In this document: piece by piece, positions 25,582-35,574 of the stretch | Layout of the letters: every line of letters starts with the position of its first letter | Numbering within the stretch: the stretch's first letter is position 1 | Origin: Acidibrevibacterium fodinaquatile | GTDB lineage: Bacteria > Pseudomonadota > Alphaproteobacteria > Acetobacterales > Acetobacteraceae | Assembly (NCBI RefSeq): GCF_003352165.1 | Contig: NZ_CP029176.1 | Location: 3,665,501-3,729,500 of the forward strand | DNA: 64,000 nt | Direction of reading: 5' to 3' | Translations under genes and position numbers: made by a program | Notes under the pieces: model-generated | Database searches by the model: none | What the model saw: only the letters and a program-made list of their open reading frames with translations | What the model was told of the DNA's origin: nothing

Positions 25582-26757
25582 TCATTCCGCGAATGACGCC
25601 ATGGCGGCATCGAGAGCCCCGCCGCCATGCGGGACGCCGGCGCGCGTGAGGCTCATGTCGACTGCGGCGAGGGTGCCCATCACCATCGCCTCGTTGAGGT
25701 CGCCGAGATGGCCGATGCGGAAAACCTTGCCGCCGAGCGCGCCAAGGCCGCCGCCGAGCGAGACATTGAAACGCTCACGGGCGATGGCGCGCACCGCCTC
25801 GGCGTCGAACCCTTCCGGCATCAGGATGGTGGTGACGGAATCAGAGAGCCGCTCCGGAGTGATGCCATAAAGCTCGGGGCCGTGATTGCCCGCCCAGGCG
25901 CGGACCGCAGCGCGCACCCCGCCTGCGAGGCGATGATGGCGGGCAAAGACGTTCTCTAGCCCCTCCTCCTCGAGCAGGCGGAGGGCTTCGCGCAGACCAT
26001 AAAAGAACGTCACCGGAACCGTGCCCATGAAGCTCTTGTGCGGGCGCGACAGCATGGCCGTCCAGTCGAAATAGCCGCGCGCGAGCCCCGCCTCGCGATG
26101 CGCCGCCATGCCGCGCTCGGAGACCGCGGTGAAGCTCAAGCCGGCGGGCAGCATCAGCCCCTTCTGGCTGCCGCCGACCACGGCATCGATCCCCCATTCG
26201 CTCATGCGGAAATCGAAACTGCCGAGCGAGGAAATGGTGTCGACGAGGAACAGCGCCGGATGGCGGGCGGCATCGATCGCGGCGCGGATTGCCGGCAGCG
26301 GCAAAACGAGCCCGGTCGAGGTCTCGTTATGGACGGCGCAGACGGCGCGGATCGTGCCCTTGGCATCGGCGCGGAGGGCTTTTTCGACCGCCGCGATATC
26401 GGCGCCGCGCCGCCAGTCAGCGGCAACGGTCTCGACGGTGAGGCCAAGGCGCGCCGCCATCGCCGCCCAACTGTCCGAAAAATAGCCGGAGGCGATCATC
26501 AGCAGCCGGTCGCCGGGCGAGAAGAGATTGACCAGCGTCGCGTCCCAAGCGCCGTGGCCCGAGGCGGTATAGAGGAACAATTCGCCGCTGTCTTGGCGTA
26601 AGACGCGCTGCAAGCCGGCGCGCCCCGCCTCATAGACGGCAAAAAACGCCGGATCGTTGAAATCGACCGAAGCATGCGCGGTCGCCAAGAGAACGCTGTC
26701 GGGGATGTTGGTCGGGCCGGGATTGGCGAAGAAATGGCGGCCACGGGGGGAAATCAT
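25582..26757 (-). CDS. Class V aminotransferase, serine/alanine-glyoxylate type
   Basis: This PLP enzyme of 391 residues has the family start FFANPGPTNIPDSVL, the TASGHGAWDA substrate loop, the cofactor Asp in LFLVDTISSLGS and the Schiff-base lysine in GGSQKGLMLP. The closest named relatives are serine-glyoxylate aminotransferases, which make glycine and hydroxypyruvate from serine and glyoxylate. A role in photorespiration-like glyoxylate salvage or in the serine cycle is possible; no other serine-cycle gene is nearby except formate-THF ligase 7 kb away. It is convergent with the diguanylate cyclase gene. Confidence 0.88.
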   Translation of the reverse strand: MISPRGRHFFANPGPTNIPDSVLLATAHASVDFNDPAFFAVYEAGRAGLQRVLRQDSGELFLYTASGHGAWDATLVNLFSPGDRLLMIASGYFSDSWAAMAARLGLTVETVAADWRRGADIAAVEKALRADAKGTIRAVCAVHNETSTGLVLPLPAIRAAIDAARHPALFLVDTISSLGSFDFRMSEWGIDAVVGGSQKGLMLPAGLSFTAVSERGMAAHREAGLARGYFDWTAMLSRPHKSFMGTVPVTFFYGLREALRLLEEEGLENVFARHHRLAGGVRAAVRAWAGNHGPELYGITPERLSDSVTTILMPEGFDAEAVRAIARERFNVSLGGGLGALGGKVFRIGHLGDLNEAMVMGTLAAVDMSLTRAGVPHGGGALDAAMASFAE

Positions 26758-27026
26758 GACGTCTGCACTCCGTTATGCGGTTCCGCCGGACGATCGTCCT
26801 TCACCGGAACCCGAGGCTTTGTCGAGGTAAGTTTTCGTCCTGTCAACGGCGGCGCCCTCCTGCTCGCCGTGGTGCTCAGGGTCTGGGTGCGTCTCGCGGC
26901 CTTGTGATTTTTGTTGGCAGATAGGCCTTGACCCGCAGGGTCCGGCAAATGCTTACTTCTCGTTAATATTAAGAGCGGCGTGGTTGGGCCGCGTCGGCAC
27001 CCACGGGTGGAAGCGAGGGAACAAAC
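26758..27026. other. 269-bp spacer between divergent aminotransferase and PEP-CTERM genes
   Basis: No convincing open frame is present. An AT-rich patch holds the perfect palindrome TTAATATTAA at 26963-26972, about 55 bases before the ATG of the PEP-CTERM gene, and a TTGACC at 26928-26933 lies upstream of it, but spacing does not give a standard promoter. AGCGAGGGA at 27012-27020 serves as the ribosome binding site. Confidence 0.5.
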
Positions 27027-27941
27027 ATGCGCCGAAAAGCACTTCTTGCCGCCGCCATCGTGCTGGCGGTGGCGGCCTCGTCCGAGGCGAAGGCCGGGGA
27101 GGATCTTTATGTTACCAACTATAACGGCAACACGATCGGGGAATACGATGCCGCAACCGGGGCGGCGATCAACACATCCCTAGTCTCCGGGCTGAGCGGC
27201 CCGGTCGGCATCGCGGTGTCAGGAGCGGATCTTTTCGTCGCCAATTCCACCGCCGGGACGATCGGGGAGTACAACGCTAGCACCGGGGCGGCGATCAACG
27301 CATCCCTGATCTCGGGGCTGAACTCCCCGGAGGGCCTCGCGGTGTCGGGATCGGACATCTTCGTCGCCAATCTCCTTGGCGGCACGATCGGGGAATACAA
27401 TGCCACTACCGGGGCGGCGATTAACGCTTCCCTGGTCTCGGGGCTGAGCTTCCCGTACGGCCTCGCGGTGTCGGGACCGGACCTCTTCGTCGTCAACGCC
27501 GCCGCCGGCACGATCGGGGAATACGCTACCTCCGGGAACACGGTGAACGGTACCCTGGTCTCAGGGCTGAGCTTCCCGAACGGCGTCGCGGTGTCGGGAT
27601 CGGACCTCTTCGTCGCCAATTTCAGCGCCGACGCGTTCGGGGAATATAGTACCGTGAACGGGTCGGCGACCAATGCTTCCCTGATCTCGGGGCAGCTCGG
27701 GCCGTTCGGCGTCGCTGTGTCGGGATCAAACCTCTTCGTTACCAATGTCGGCGCCAACACGATCGGGGAATACAATCTCAGCACCGGGGCGATGGACTCG
27801 TCGTTCGTCTCCGGACTGAATGGGCCGGCATTCATCGCCATCGCCAATCCGTCCTCCTCCGTTCCCGAGCCAGCCAGCCTCTCACTCCTCGCCGCCGGCG
27901 CGCTCGGCCTCGCGGCTTTCCGCCGCCGCGCGCGGGGCTGA
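27027..27941 (+). CDS. Exported six-repeat propeller protein with PEP-CTERM sorting tail
   Basis: The 304-residue protein has a signal peptide (about residues 1-23) and six repeats of 41-42 residues with the core DLFVAN...GTIGEYN..TGAAINASLVSGL. The repeats resemble NHL or YncE-type propeller blades, so a single six-bladed propeller is likely. The C-terminus is a classical PEP-CTERM signal: VPEPASLSLL, a hydrophobic helix, then RRRARG. Exosortase cleaves such tails, and the proteins end up at the surface or in exopolysaccharide. No exosortase or EPS gene is in the window. The ligand or partner of the propeller is unknown. The many Asn-Ala-Ser/Thr motifs are typical of PEP-CTERM proteins. Confidence 0.88.
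   Translation: MRRKALLAAAIVLAVAASSEAKAGEDLYVTNYNGNTIGEYDAATGAAINTSLVSGLSGPVGIAVSGADLFVANSTAGTIGEYNASTGAAINASLISGLNSPEGLAVSGSDIFVANLLGGTIGEYNATTGAAINASLVSGLSFPYGLAVSGPDLFVVNAAAGTIGEYATSGNTVNGTLVSGLSFPNGVAVSGSDLFVANFSADAFGEYSTVNGSATNASLISGQLGPFGVAVSGSNLFVTNVGANTIGEYNLSTGAMDSSFVSGLNGPAFIAIANPSSSVPEPASLSLLAAGALGLAAFRRRARG
27115..27840 (+). repeat. Six in-frame direct repeats of about 123-126 bp
   Basis: Copies begin at the DLYVTN/DLFVAN codons and share long identical DNA stretches, for example ACGATCGGGGAATAC and GTGTCGGGATCGGAC. The similarity at DNA level, not only protein level, points to recent internal duplication and makes copy-number change likely between strains. Confidence 0.75.
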
Positions 27942-27950
27942 GGCGGCGGC

Positions 27951-29084
27951 TCAGCCCGCAACCGGGAACTCGACATGGCGGATGAATTTCAGCTTCCCCT
28001 TCTCGTTTTGCACGACGTTATAGCCGTGTAGCCCATCGCCGTTGGCGTCGAAATTATAGACGCCCTCGGCGCCCGGATAGCCGCGGATGGCGAGGATGGC
28101 GCTGCGGATCGCCGCCGGATCGGTGTTGCCGGCGGCGTTGATCGCGCGGGCGAGGATGTGCATCCCGTCATAGGTCCAGCCATTATCCGGCTGCGCGCCG
28201 CCATAGGCGCGGGCATAGGCGGCGGCGAAAGCGCCGGCGGCGGCGCTCGAATCGACGTTGAAATCGGCGATGCCATAGCTCCCCCAAAGCGCCGGGCCGG
28301 CGAGATGGAGCGTCACCGGCGAGGCGATGGAGGGTGAGCCGACCCAGGGGATAGTAAGGCCGAGCTGGCGCACCTGGCGGGCAAACACCGCCTGATCCGG
28401 CTCGAAGGTGAAATAGCTTCCCATGATGTCAGCCCCCGAGCCGCGCACGGCGAGCACGACGGGGGTGAAATCCGGCTGCTGATTGGCGTAGCCCTGGACC
28501 AGAACCGGCGCAACGCCAAGCGCGTCGAGGGCTGCGACCAGCGCCTTCATGCCGTTCGCGCCGAAGGCATCGGTTGAATAGACCACCGCCCATTTGCGTT
28601 TTTTGAGGTCGTTCACGCCAAAATCGGCGATCACCCGGGCGGAGTAGAGATCATTCGGGCGGCAGCGAAACAGCCACGGATTGCCGCTATGGGTCAGCGT
28701 CGGGTCGGTGCCGCCGAACATCACCGGGCGGGCGACGCGGGCGATATCGGGCGCCATCGCCTGCATCTGGGTCGAGCGGATGGAGCCGATATAGCCGACG
28801 CAATCGCCCCGATTGGCGAGCCGGCTGAAGGCCAGCACCGCGCCGGGGTTGGTCGTTTGGTCGTCTTCCACGATCAATTCGACCGGCCGGCCGAGCACGC
28901 CGCCGGCTTGGTTCACCTCGTCCATCGCGAGGCGGGCGCTGTTGAGCTGAATGCGCCCGGGCTCGGCGGCGGGGCCGGTGAGCGGCGAGACCATGCCGAT
29001 CTTGAGCGTCTCGGCGGCGCGGCCGCGCGCGGCGGCAACCAGGGTGAGGGCGCCGGTCAGGGCGGCGCGGCGGCTCATCGGCAT
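27951..29084 (-). CDS. Periplasmic binding protein of a branched-chain amino acid-type ABC transporter (LivJ-like)
   Basis: This encodes a type I periplasmic binding protein of 377 residues with the ETLKIGMVSPLTGPAA start, RLAMDEVNQAGGVLGRPVELIVEDDQ and the ligand-region YIGSIRSTQMQAM. The signal peptide begins MPMSRRAALTG, a twin-Arg-like start, cleaved near residue 23. GGAGGA lies six bases before the ATG at 29084, which decides this start over the much longer open frame. It is divergent from a second, unrelated binding-protein gene and the liv permease genes. The ligand could be an amino acid, amide or urea; sequence alone does not decide. Confidence 0.88.
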   Translation of the reverse strand: MPMSRRAALTGALTLVAAARGRAAETLKIGMVSPLTGPAAEPGRIQLNSARLAMDEVNQAGGVLGRPVELIVEDDQTTNPGAVLAFSRLANRGDCVGYIGSIRSTQMQAMAPDIARVARPVMFGGTDPTLTHSGNPWLFRCRPNDLYSARVIADFGVNDLKKRKWAVVYSTDAFGANGMKALVAALDALGVAPVLVQGYANQQPDFTPVVLAVRGSGADIMGSYFTFEPDQAVFARQVRQLGLTIPWVGSPSIASPVTLHLAGPALWGSYGIADFNVDSSAAAGAFAAAYARAYGGAQPDNGWTYDGMHILARAINAAGNTDPAAIRSAILAIRGYPGAEGVYNFDANGDGLHGYNVVQNEKGKLKFIRHVEFPVAG

Positions 29085-29258
29085 GGACATTCCTCCGTGG
29101 TTTTCTGGTGCTTTCAAGCAGCCTTGCGACAAGTCTAACGGCTCGAAGCGAATTTGTCGCCTGATCCGCGCCTCTTTCGGTGTGACCGGGCTCGCATTGA
29201 CCCCTATCGCGCCACGCCCTAGTTTCCCGGGCAAAGGAAGAGATCGGGGGAGGCTATC

Positions 29259-30515
29259 ATGGCAGCGTTGCGGCAATGGCGGTATGGCTTGGCGGTTTTC
29301 GCCGTCTTGGTCGCATCGGTGCTGGCCGGCGGCGCGCGCGCCGACGAGGCGCCGGCGGAGATCAAAATCGGCCATCTCCACGCCGGCTCCGGCCCCTATG
29401 CCAGCATTTCGATGCCGGTCTATCTCTCCCTCAAACTCTGGGTCGATCAGCAGAATGCCAATGGCGGCGCTTTCGTCAAAGCCTATGGCAAGAAAATCCC
29501 GCTCAAGCTGATTTCCTATGACGACCAGAGCAATCCCGGCACCGCCGCAACGCTCACCAATCAGCTCATCACCCAGGACAAGGTCGATCTTCTGATCTGT
29601 GATTCGGGCTCGGTGCTGACCGCGGTTTCGGTGCCGATCGCGCGCGAGCACAAAATGTTTCTGTTCGACCCGACCGGCACGGGCGCTGCGTTCTTCAGCA
29701 AAGACAATCCCTATATCGCGCTGCTCGCCGATCCGGTGTCCACCGTCTGGCCGCGTTATCTCTGGGAATTTTTGAAGAGCGACGGCGCCAAGCTTGGCCT
29801 CAAGCGTGTCGCCCTGCTTTATTCCACCAATGATTTCACCGGAACCCAGGCGAATGCCATCCGCGCCGCGTTGAAAGAACCAGGCTCGCCGGTCGAAATC
29901 GTCTTCGACCAGGGGGTGCCGACCAGCACCTCTAATTACGCCGTGCTGATCGACAATATCGCGGCGACCAACCCCGATATCGTGCTCGAACTCGGCTATG
30001 TCGGCAACGATATCGCGTTTTTGCGCAATCTTCAGGAATCGGGGCAGAAATTCAAAGCCGTCTTCACCCTCTATCCCGGCATCGAGACCAATGTCCTGCT
30101 CAAGAATGTCGGGGCGCAGGGCTTGGCCGGCATCTTCTCCTATGTCACCGCCCTCGGCCTCACGCTCAAGCCGGAAGTCGGCATGACGGTCGAGGAATTG
30201 CGCGCGGCGTTCGAGAAAGCCTATGGCGAAGGCGGGGTCGAATTCGGCTGGAACGCGATCGCCGGACACGTCACCGGCCTCGTCGTCGGCGAGACGCTGG
30301 CGCATGCCGACAGCCTCGCCCAGCCCGATCTCCGCCGCGCCATCTTCGGGCTTTCGGGAAAGCTCAAAACCCTGGTCGGCACCTTCGAACTGCGTGACGA
30401 TGGCGCGCAGATCGGCGAATTGACGCCAATCGGCCAGTTCGATGCCTCAGGCAAGCTCGGCGTCGTCTATCCGCCCGATCTCGCGACCGCCAAGCCACAT
30501 CTCGCCGCGCCCTGA
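29259..30515 (+). CDS. Periplasmic binding protein of the liv operon (LivK-like)
   Basis: The 418 residues begin with a signal peptide (about 1-28, cleavage near ARA-DE) and continue as a type I binding protein: IKIGHLHAGSGPYASISMPVYLSLKLWVDQQNANGG, ISYDDQSNPGTAATLTNQLI and DLLICDSGSVLTAVSVPI. It differs from the divergent protein at 27951 in every ligand-loop segment, so the two probably bind different molecules. It is the first gene of the liv cluster, nine bases before livH. GGGGGAGG precedes the ATG. Confidence 0.9.
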   Translation: MAALRQWRYGLAVFAVLVASVLAGGARADEAPAEIKIGHLHAGSGPYASISMPVYLSLKLWVDQQNANGGAFVKAYGKKIPLKLISYDDQSNPGTAATLTNQLITQDKVDLLICDSGSVLTAVSVPIAREHKMFLFDPTGTGAAFFSKDNPYIALLADPVSTVWPRYLWEFLKSDGAKLGLKRVALLYSTNDFTGTQANAIRAALKEPGSPVEIVFDQGVPTSTSNYAVLIDNIAATNPDIVLELGYVGNDIAFLRNLQESGQKFKAVFTLYPGIETNVLLKNVGAQGLAGIFSYVTALGLTLKPEVGMTVEELRAAFEKAYGEGGVEFGWNAIAGHVTGLVVGETLAHADSLAQPDLRRAIFGLSGKLKTLVGTFELRDDGAQIGELTPIGQFDASGKLGVVYPPDLATAKPHLAAP

Positions 30516-30523
30516 TCGCCGCG

Positions 30524-31399
30524 ATGCTGGCGCACGCGCTGCTCGGGGGGGTGATCTATGGCTGCTATTTCGCCCTGGTCGGGCTTGGGCTCAATCTCGT
30601 TTTCGGCGTCATGCGCATCGTCAATCTCGCGCATGGCGACGTTTTGATGCTCGGCGCTTATGCCGCGTTTTTTCTGTTCCACCTGTTTGGCCTCTCTCCC
30701 TTCATCGCGGCGCCGGTGGTGATCGTCGGGTTTTTCCTGCTCGGCTTGCCGTTTTATTATCTCGTCGTGCCGCGTCTCGCCCTCGCCAAAGATGCCGAGA
30801 TGCTATCGCTCATTCTCTTCTTCGGCATCCAGCAGATCATCGAGGCGTTGGCGGCGATCGCGTTCGGTTCGTCCGAGCGTTCGATCCCCGGGCGGGTGCT
30901 CGGCATCGGGCCGTTTCACCTGCTCGGCGAGACCCTGTCGCGCGCCTGGGTGATCGGCGGCGCCATCGCCGCGGCCGCGGTGCTCGCGCTCTATCTCTAT
31001 CTTTATCACACGCGGAGCGGGCTTTTGACGCGCGCGGTGATGGCGAGCCGCGAGGAGGCGCTGGCGAGTGGCATCGACATGCATCGCATCTCGGCGCGCG
31101 CGTTCGCGATCGGGCTCGCGCTCGCCGGGCTCGCCGGCGTGTTCGCGCCGTTCATGCTCGGCAGCGTCACCCCGGCGATGGGCACCAGCGTCAATCTCGC
31201 GGCGTTCGCGGTGATCATCGTCGGCTCGCTCGGCAACCCGCTCGGCACCGTCGCCGGCGGCTTGATCTATGGCGTCGGGTTGCTCCTCATGCAGACCTAT
31301 GCCAGCGCCTGGGCCGATCTTCTGCCCAATCTTCTGCTGATCGGGGTTTTGCTCGTGCGGCCAACCGGATTGCTCGGGCGGCGGGTGCGGCTTGCCTAG
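30524..31399 (+). CDS. livH: ABC transporter permease LivH
   Basis: This 291-residue inner-membrane protein has about eight helices and the family features LLGGVIYGCYFALVGLGLNLVFGVMRIVNLAHGD near the start and GLAGVFAPFMLGSVTP in the C-terminal half. It pairs with LivM to form the channel of a branched-chain amino acid-type importer. The gene lies nine bases after the binding-protein gene, and its stop overlaps livM by eight bases, so the cluster is one operon. Confidence 0.92.
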   Translation: MLAHALLGGVIYGCYFALVGLGLNLVFGVMRIVNLAHGDVLMLGAYAAFFLFHLFGLSPFIAAPVVIVGFFLLGLPFYYLVVPRLALAKDAEMLSLILFFGIQQIIEALAAIAFGSSERSIPGRVLGIGPFHLLGETLSRAWVIGGAIAAAAVLALYLYLYHTRSGLLTRAVMASREEALASGIDMHRISARAFAIGLALAGLAGVFAPFMLGSVTPAMGTSVNLAAFAVIIVGSLGNPLGTVAGGLIYGVGLLLMQTYASAWADLLPNLLLIGVLLVRPTGLLGRRVRLA

Positions 31400-32312
31400 A
31401 GCCGTGCGCGATTTTCTCGCGGTTGGGCTGCCGGTGGTCGTGATCTTCGCGCTGCTGCCCTTGATCTATGCCAATCAATTGCTGCTGTTCAACTTCGTCC
31501 TGTTCCTCATCCTGGCGCAGGGGCTGAACGCGATTTACGGCTTCACCGGCTATCTGCCGTTCGGCTATGTCGGGTTTTTCGGCGCTGGCGCCTATGGGTT
31601 TGCGCTGGCGGTGATGCATCTCGCGGCACCGCCGGGGCTCGCCCTCGCCCTCGCCGGGCTCGCCGCCATCGTCTTGGCGATGATTTTGACGCCGCTTTTG
31701 CGGCTTTCCGGCGCCTATTTCGCGATCGCCAATCTTGCCGCAGCGCAAGCGGTCTATCAGGTCATCGCCAATCCGGCGCTGCAAGAGATCACCAAGGGCC
31801 CCTATGGCGTCTCGCTCGCCAGCGTGTTTGCGCCGCGCCTGAGCTATGGCGCCGCCCTTCTCATCCTCGCCGGGGTTTTCGCCCTCGTCGCCTGGCTCCG
31901 CCATGGCCGTTTCGGCCTCGCCCTTCAGGCTGGGCGCGACGATCCGGTCTCGGCGGCGATGGCCGGCATTCCGGTGGTATCGGCGCGCATCATCGCCTGG
32001 CTGATCTCGGCGCTGATCGCTGGCCTCGCGGGCGGGGTATTCGCCTGGCACATCTCGGTCTTCTATCCCGAAACCGCCTTCGATCTGTCGTTTTCGATTT
32101 TTGCCATCGTGTTCACGCTGTTTGGCGGAGCCGCGACGCTCACCGGGCCGATCGCCGGTGTCCTCTTGCTCTATGGGCTCTATAACCTGATCGGCATCTC
32201 GGTGCCGCAATATTTCCAGCTCATCTATGGCGCGCTGATCGTCGGCTTGGTGCTGTTCCTGCCGCGTGGCCTCGCCTCGCTGTTGCAGCGGAGGGGGATC
32301 GATGTCCCCTGA
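31392..32312 (+). CDS. livM: ABC transporter permease LivM
   Basis: The ORF encodes 306 residues of the second liv permease, with ILAQGLNAIYGFTGYLPFGYVGFFGAGAYGFA near the start and AGLAGGVFAWHISVFYP and GAATLTGPIAGVLLL later. The TTG at 31392 overlaps the livH stop; a GTG at 31404 is an alternative start. The end overlaps livG by 11 bases. LivH and LivM belong together with LivG and LivF. Confidence 0.9.
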   Translation: MPRAVRDFLAVGLPVVVIFALLPLIYANQLLLFNFVLFLILAQGLNAIYGFTGYLPFGYVGFFGAGAYGFALAVMHLAAPPGLALALAGLAAIVLAMILTPLLRLSGAYFAIANLAAAQAVYQVIANPALQEITKGPYGVSLASVFAPRLSYGAALLILAGVFALVAWLRHGRFGLALQAGRDDPVSAAMAGIPVVSARIIAWLISALIAGLAGGVFAWHISVFYPETAFDLSFSIFAIVFTLFGGAATLTGPIAGVLLLYGLYNLIGISVPQYFQLIYGALIVGLVLFLPRGLASLLQRRGIDVP

Positions 32313-33039
32313 GCCGCCGCCGCTCCTTGCCGTCGATCGCCTGGTCAAGCGCTTCGGCGGGTTTCGTGCCCTCGATGGCGTCAGTTTTTCGCTCAGGGCC
32401 GGCGAAGTGCTCGGCCTCGTCGGCCCCAACGGCTCGGGCAAGACCACCTGCATCAACACCATCTCCGGCCTTTACCCGCCGGATGGTGGCGCCGTGCGTT
32501 TTGCGGGCGAGCGGCTCGGCGGCCTTGCCCCGCACCGGCGCGCGCGCCTTGGCATCAACCGCACGTTCCAATCGCCGCGTCCCTTTGCGTCGCTGACCGT
32601 GCGCCAGAACGTCGCGCTCGCCGCCGCTTATGGCCGCCGCCACGGCGCGGGGGAGACCGTTTCGCTCGCGGCGTTGCTCGCGATGCTCGAACTCGATCAT
32701 CTCGCCGACCGGCGCGCCGAGGATCTCAACAGCGCCCAGCAAAAACAGCTCGATCTCGCCCGCGCGCTGGCGACCGGGCCGCGGCTTTTGCTCGTCGATG
32801 AACTCGCCGCCGGGCTCAACCCGGCGGAGCTGACCCGCATGGCCGAACGCCTCGCGGCGCTGGCCCGCGACGGCATGGCGCTCCTCGTCGTCGAGCATCT
32901 GCTGAGCTTTCTCGACCGGCTCACCGATCGGGTGATCGTGATGAATGCCGGGCGCGAGATTTTCGAGGGAACGCTCGCCGCCGCCACCCGCGAGCCCGAA
33001 GTCGTGCGGGTTTTTCTCGGGAGCGACCATGCCGGCTGA
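32302..33039 (+). CDS. livG: ABC transporter ATP-binding protein LivG
   Basis: The 245-residue ATPase has Walker A GPNGSGKTT near residues 40-48 and Walker B LLLVDELAAGLNP. The signature loop is unusual: LNSAQQKQLDLARAL stands where LSGGQ or LSYGQQRRL is expected, so the two Gly of the C-loop are missing. ATP hydrolysis then depends on the signature loop of LivF. GGAGGGGATCG gives a good ribosome binding site for the ATG at 32302. The stop overlaps the livF start region by 11 bases. Confidence 0.9.
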   Translation: MSPEPPPLLAVDRLVKRFGGFRALDGVSFSLRAGEVLGLVGPNGSGKTTCINTISGLYPPDGGAVRFAGERLGGLAPHRRARLGINRTFQSPRPFASLTVRQNVALAAAYGRRHGAGETVSLAALLAMLELDHLADRRAEDLNSAQQKQLDLARALATGPRLLLVDELAAGLNPAELTRMAERLAALARDGMALLVVEHLLSFLDRLTDRVIVMNAGREIFEGTLAAATREPEVVRVFLGSDHAG

Positions 33040-33742
33040 TCCTCCCCTCCTCGCCGCGCGTGGCATCGAGAGCGGCTATGGCAAGGTCCAGGTGCTATGG
33101 GGCGCGGAACTCGCCGTCGGCGCACGCGAAAGCGTCGTCTTGCTTGGGCCGAACGGCGCCGGCAAGACCACCGCCTTGAAAGTGCTGCTCGGCCTGATGC
33201 CGGCCTGGCGTGGCACGATCTCTTTCGCCGGCAGCGATATCACCCTCTGGCCAAGCGACCGGCGGGTGCGCGCAGGCATGGCCTATATGTCGGAAATCGG
33301 CGTTTTCACCGCCCTCAGCATCGCCGAAAACCTTGCGATCGGCGGCCAGTTCGCGCAACCGGCAGCGCTTCGGCGGCGGCTTGACATCCTCTATGACGCG
33401 TTCCCCGACCTCGCCGCCCGCCGCTCGGCCGCCGCCGGCAGTCTCTCGGGCGGGCAACGCAAAATGCTCGGCATCGCCAAGGCGCTTGCCGGCTCGCCGC
33501 GGCTTTTGGTGATGGATGAGCCCTCGGCCGGGCTCTCGCCGCTTTTCGTCGGCCAGGTGATCACCATTTTGCGGCAGTTCCACCAGGATGGCCTTGCCCT
33601 CTTGATCGCCGAGCAGAACGTCAAGTTCCTCGATCTCGCCGAGCACGTGATCACCCTCGAAGGCGGCCGCACCGGGTTTTCCGGCGATGTCGCGACCTTG
33701 ATGGCCGATGACCGGCTGCACCGCGCGTATTTCGGGCTGTGA
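33029..33742 (+). CDS. livF: ABC transporter ATP-binding protein LivF
   Basis: This 237-residue ATPase has Walker A GPNGAGKTT near residues 37-45, the standard signature LSGGQRKMLGIAKAL and Walker B LLVMDEPSAGLSP. It partners LivG. The ATG at 33029 is within the end of livG, so translation is coupled. It ends 12 bases before the convergent fhs gene. The full set (binding protein, livHMGF) forms one operon of 4.5 kb. Confidence 0.92.
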   Translation: MPADPPLLAARGIESGYGKVQVLWGAELAVGARESVVLLGPNGAGKTTALKVLLGLMPAWRGTISFAGSDITLWPSDRRVRAGMAYMSEIGVFTALSIAENLAIGGQFAQPAALRRRLDILYDAFPDLAARRSAAAGSLSGGQRKMLGIAKALAGSPRLLVMDEPSAGLSPLFVGQVITILRQFHQDGLALLIAEQNVKFLDLAEHVITLEGGRTGFSGDVATLMADDRLHRAYFGL

Positions 33743-33754
33743 GGAAAGCCCCCC

Positions 33755-35434
<1,680 letters not shown>

Positions 35435-35574
35435 GGCGCTCGCTTTGGCATGGTTCGGTGGCGAAATCCATCCCCTTCATGCGCGAAAAGCGGGGGAGGT
35501 ATGTCGTTCTATCCACGGGTACCGAACGGGGGTATAAATCACCTGTTCGTAAGAACCAACCAGGAGGAAAATCC

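Noticed and set aside
26963-26972. TTAATATTAA palindrome as a promoter element
   Set aside because: No hexamer lies at correct spacing; kept only as a note on the spacer.
27115-27840. Regular repeats as a possible CRISPR or VNTR array
   Set aside because: The repeats are in frame within a coding gene and have no spacers; they are propeller blades.
29085-30305. Long N-terminal extension of the LivJ-like gene across its divergent neighbour
   Set aside because: The extension overlaps the LivK-like gene antisense. A strong ribosome binding site and signal peptide place the start at 29084.
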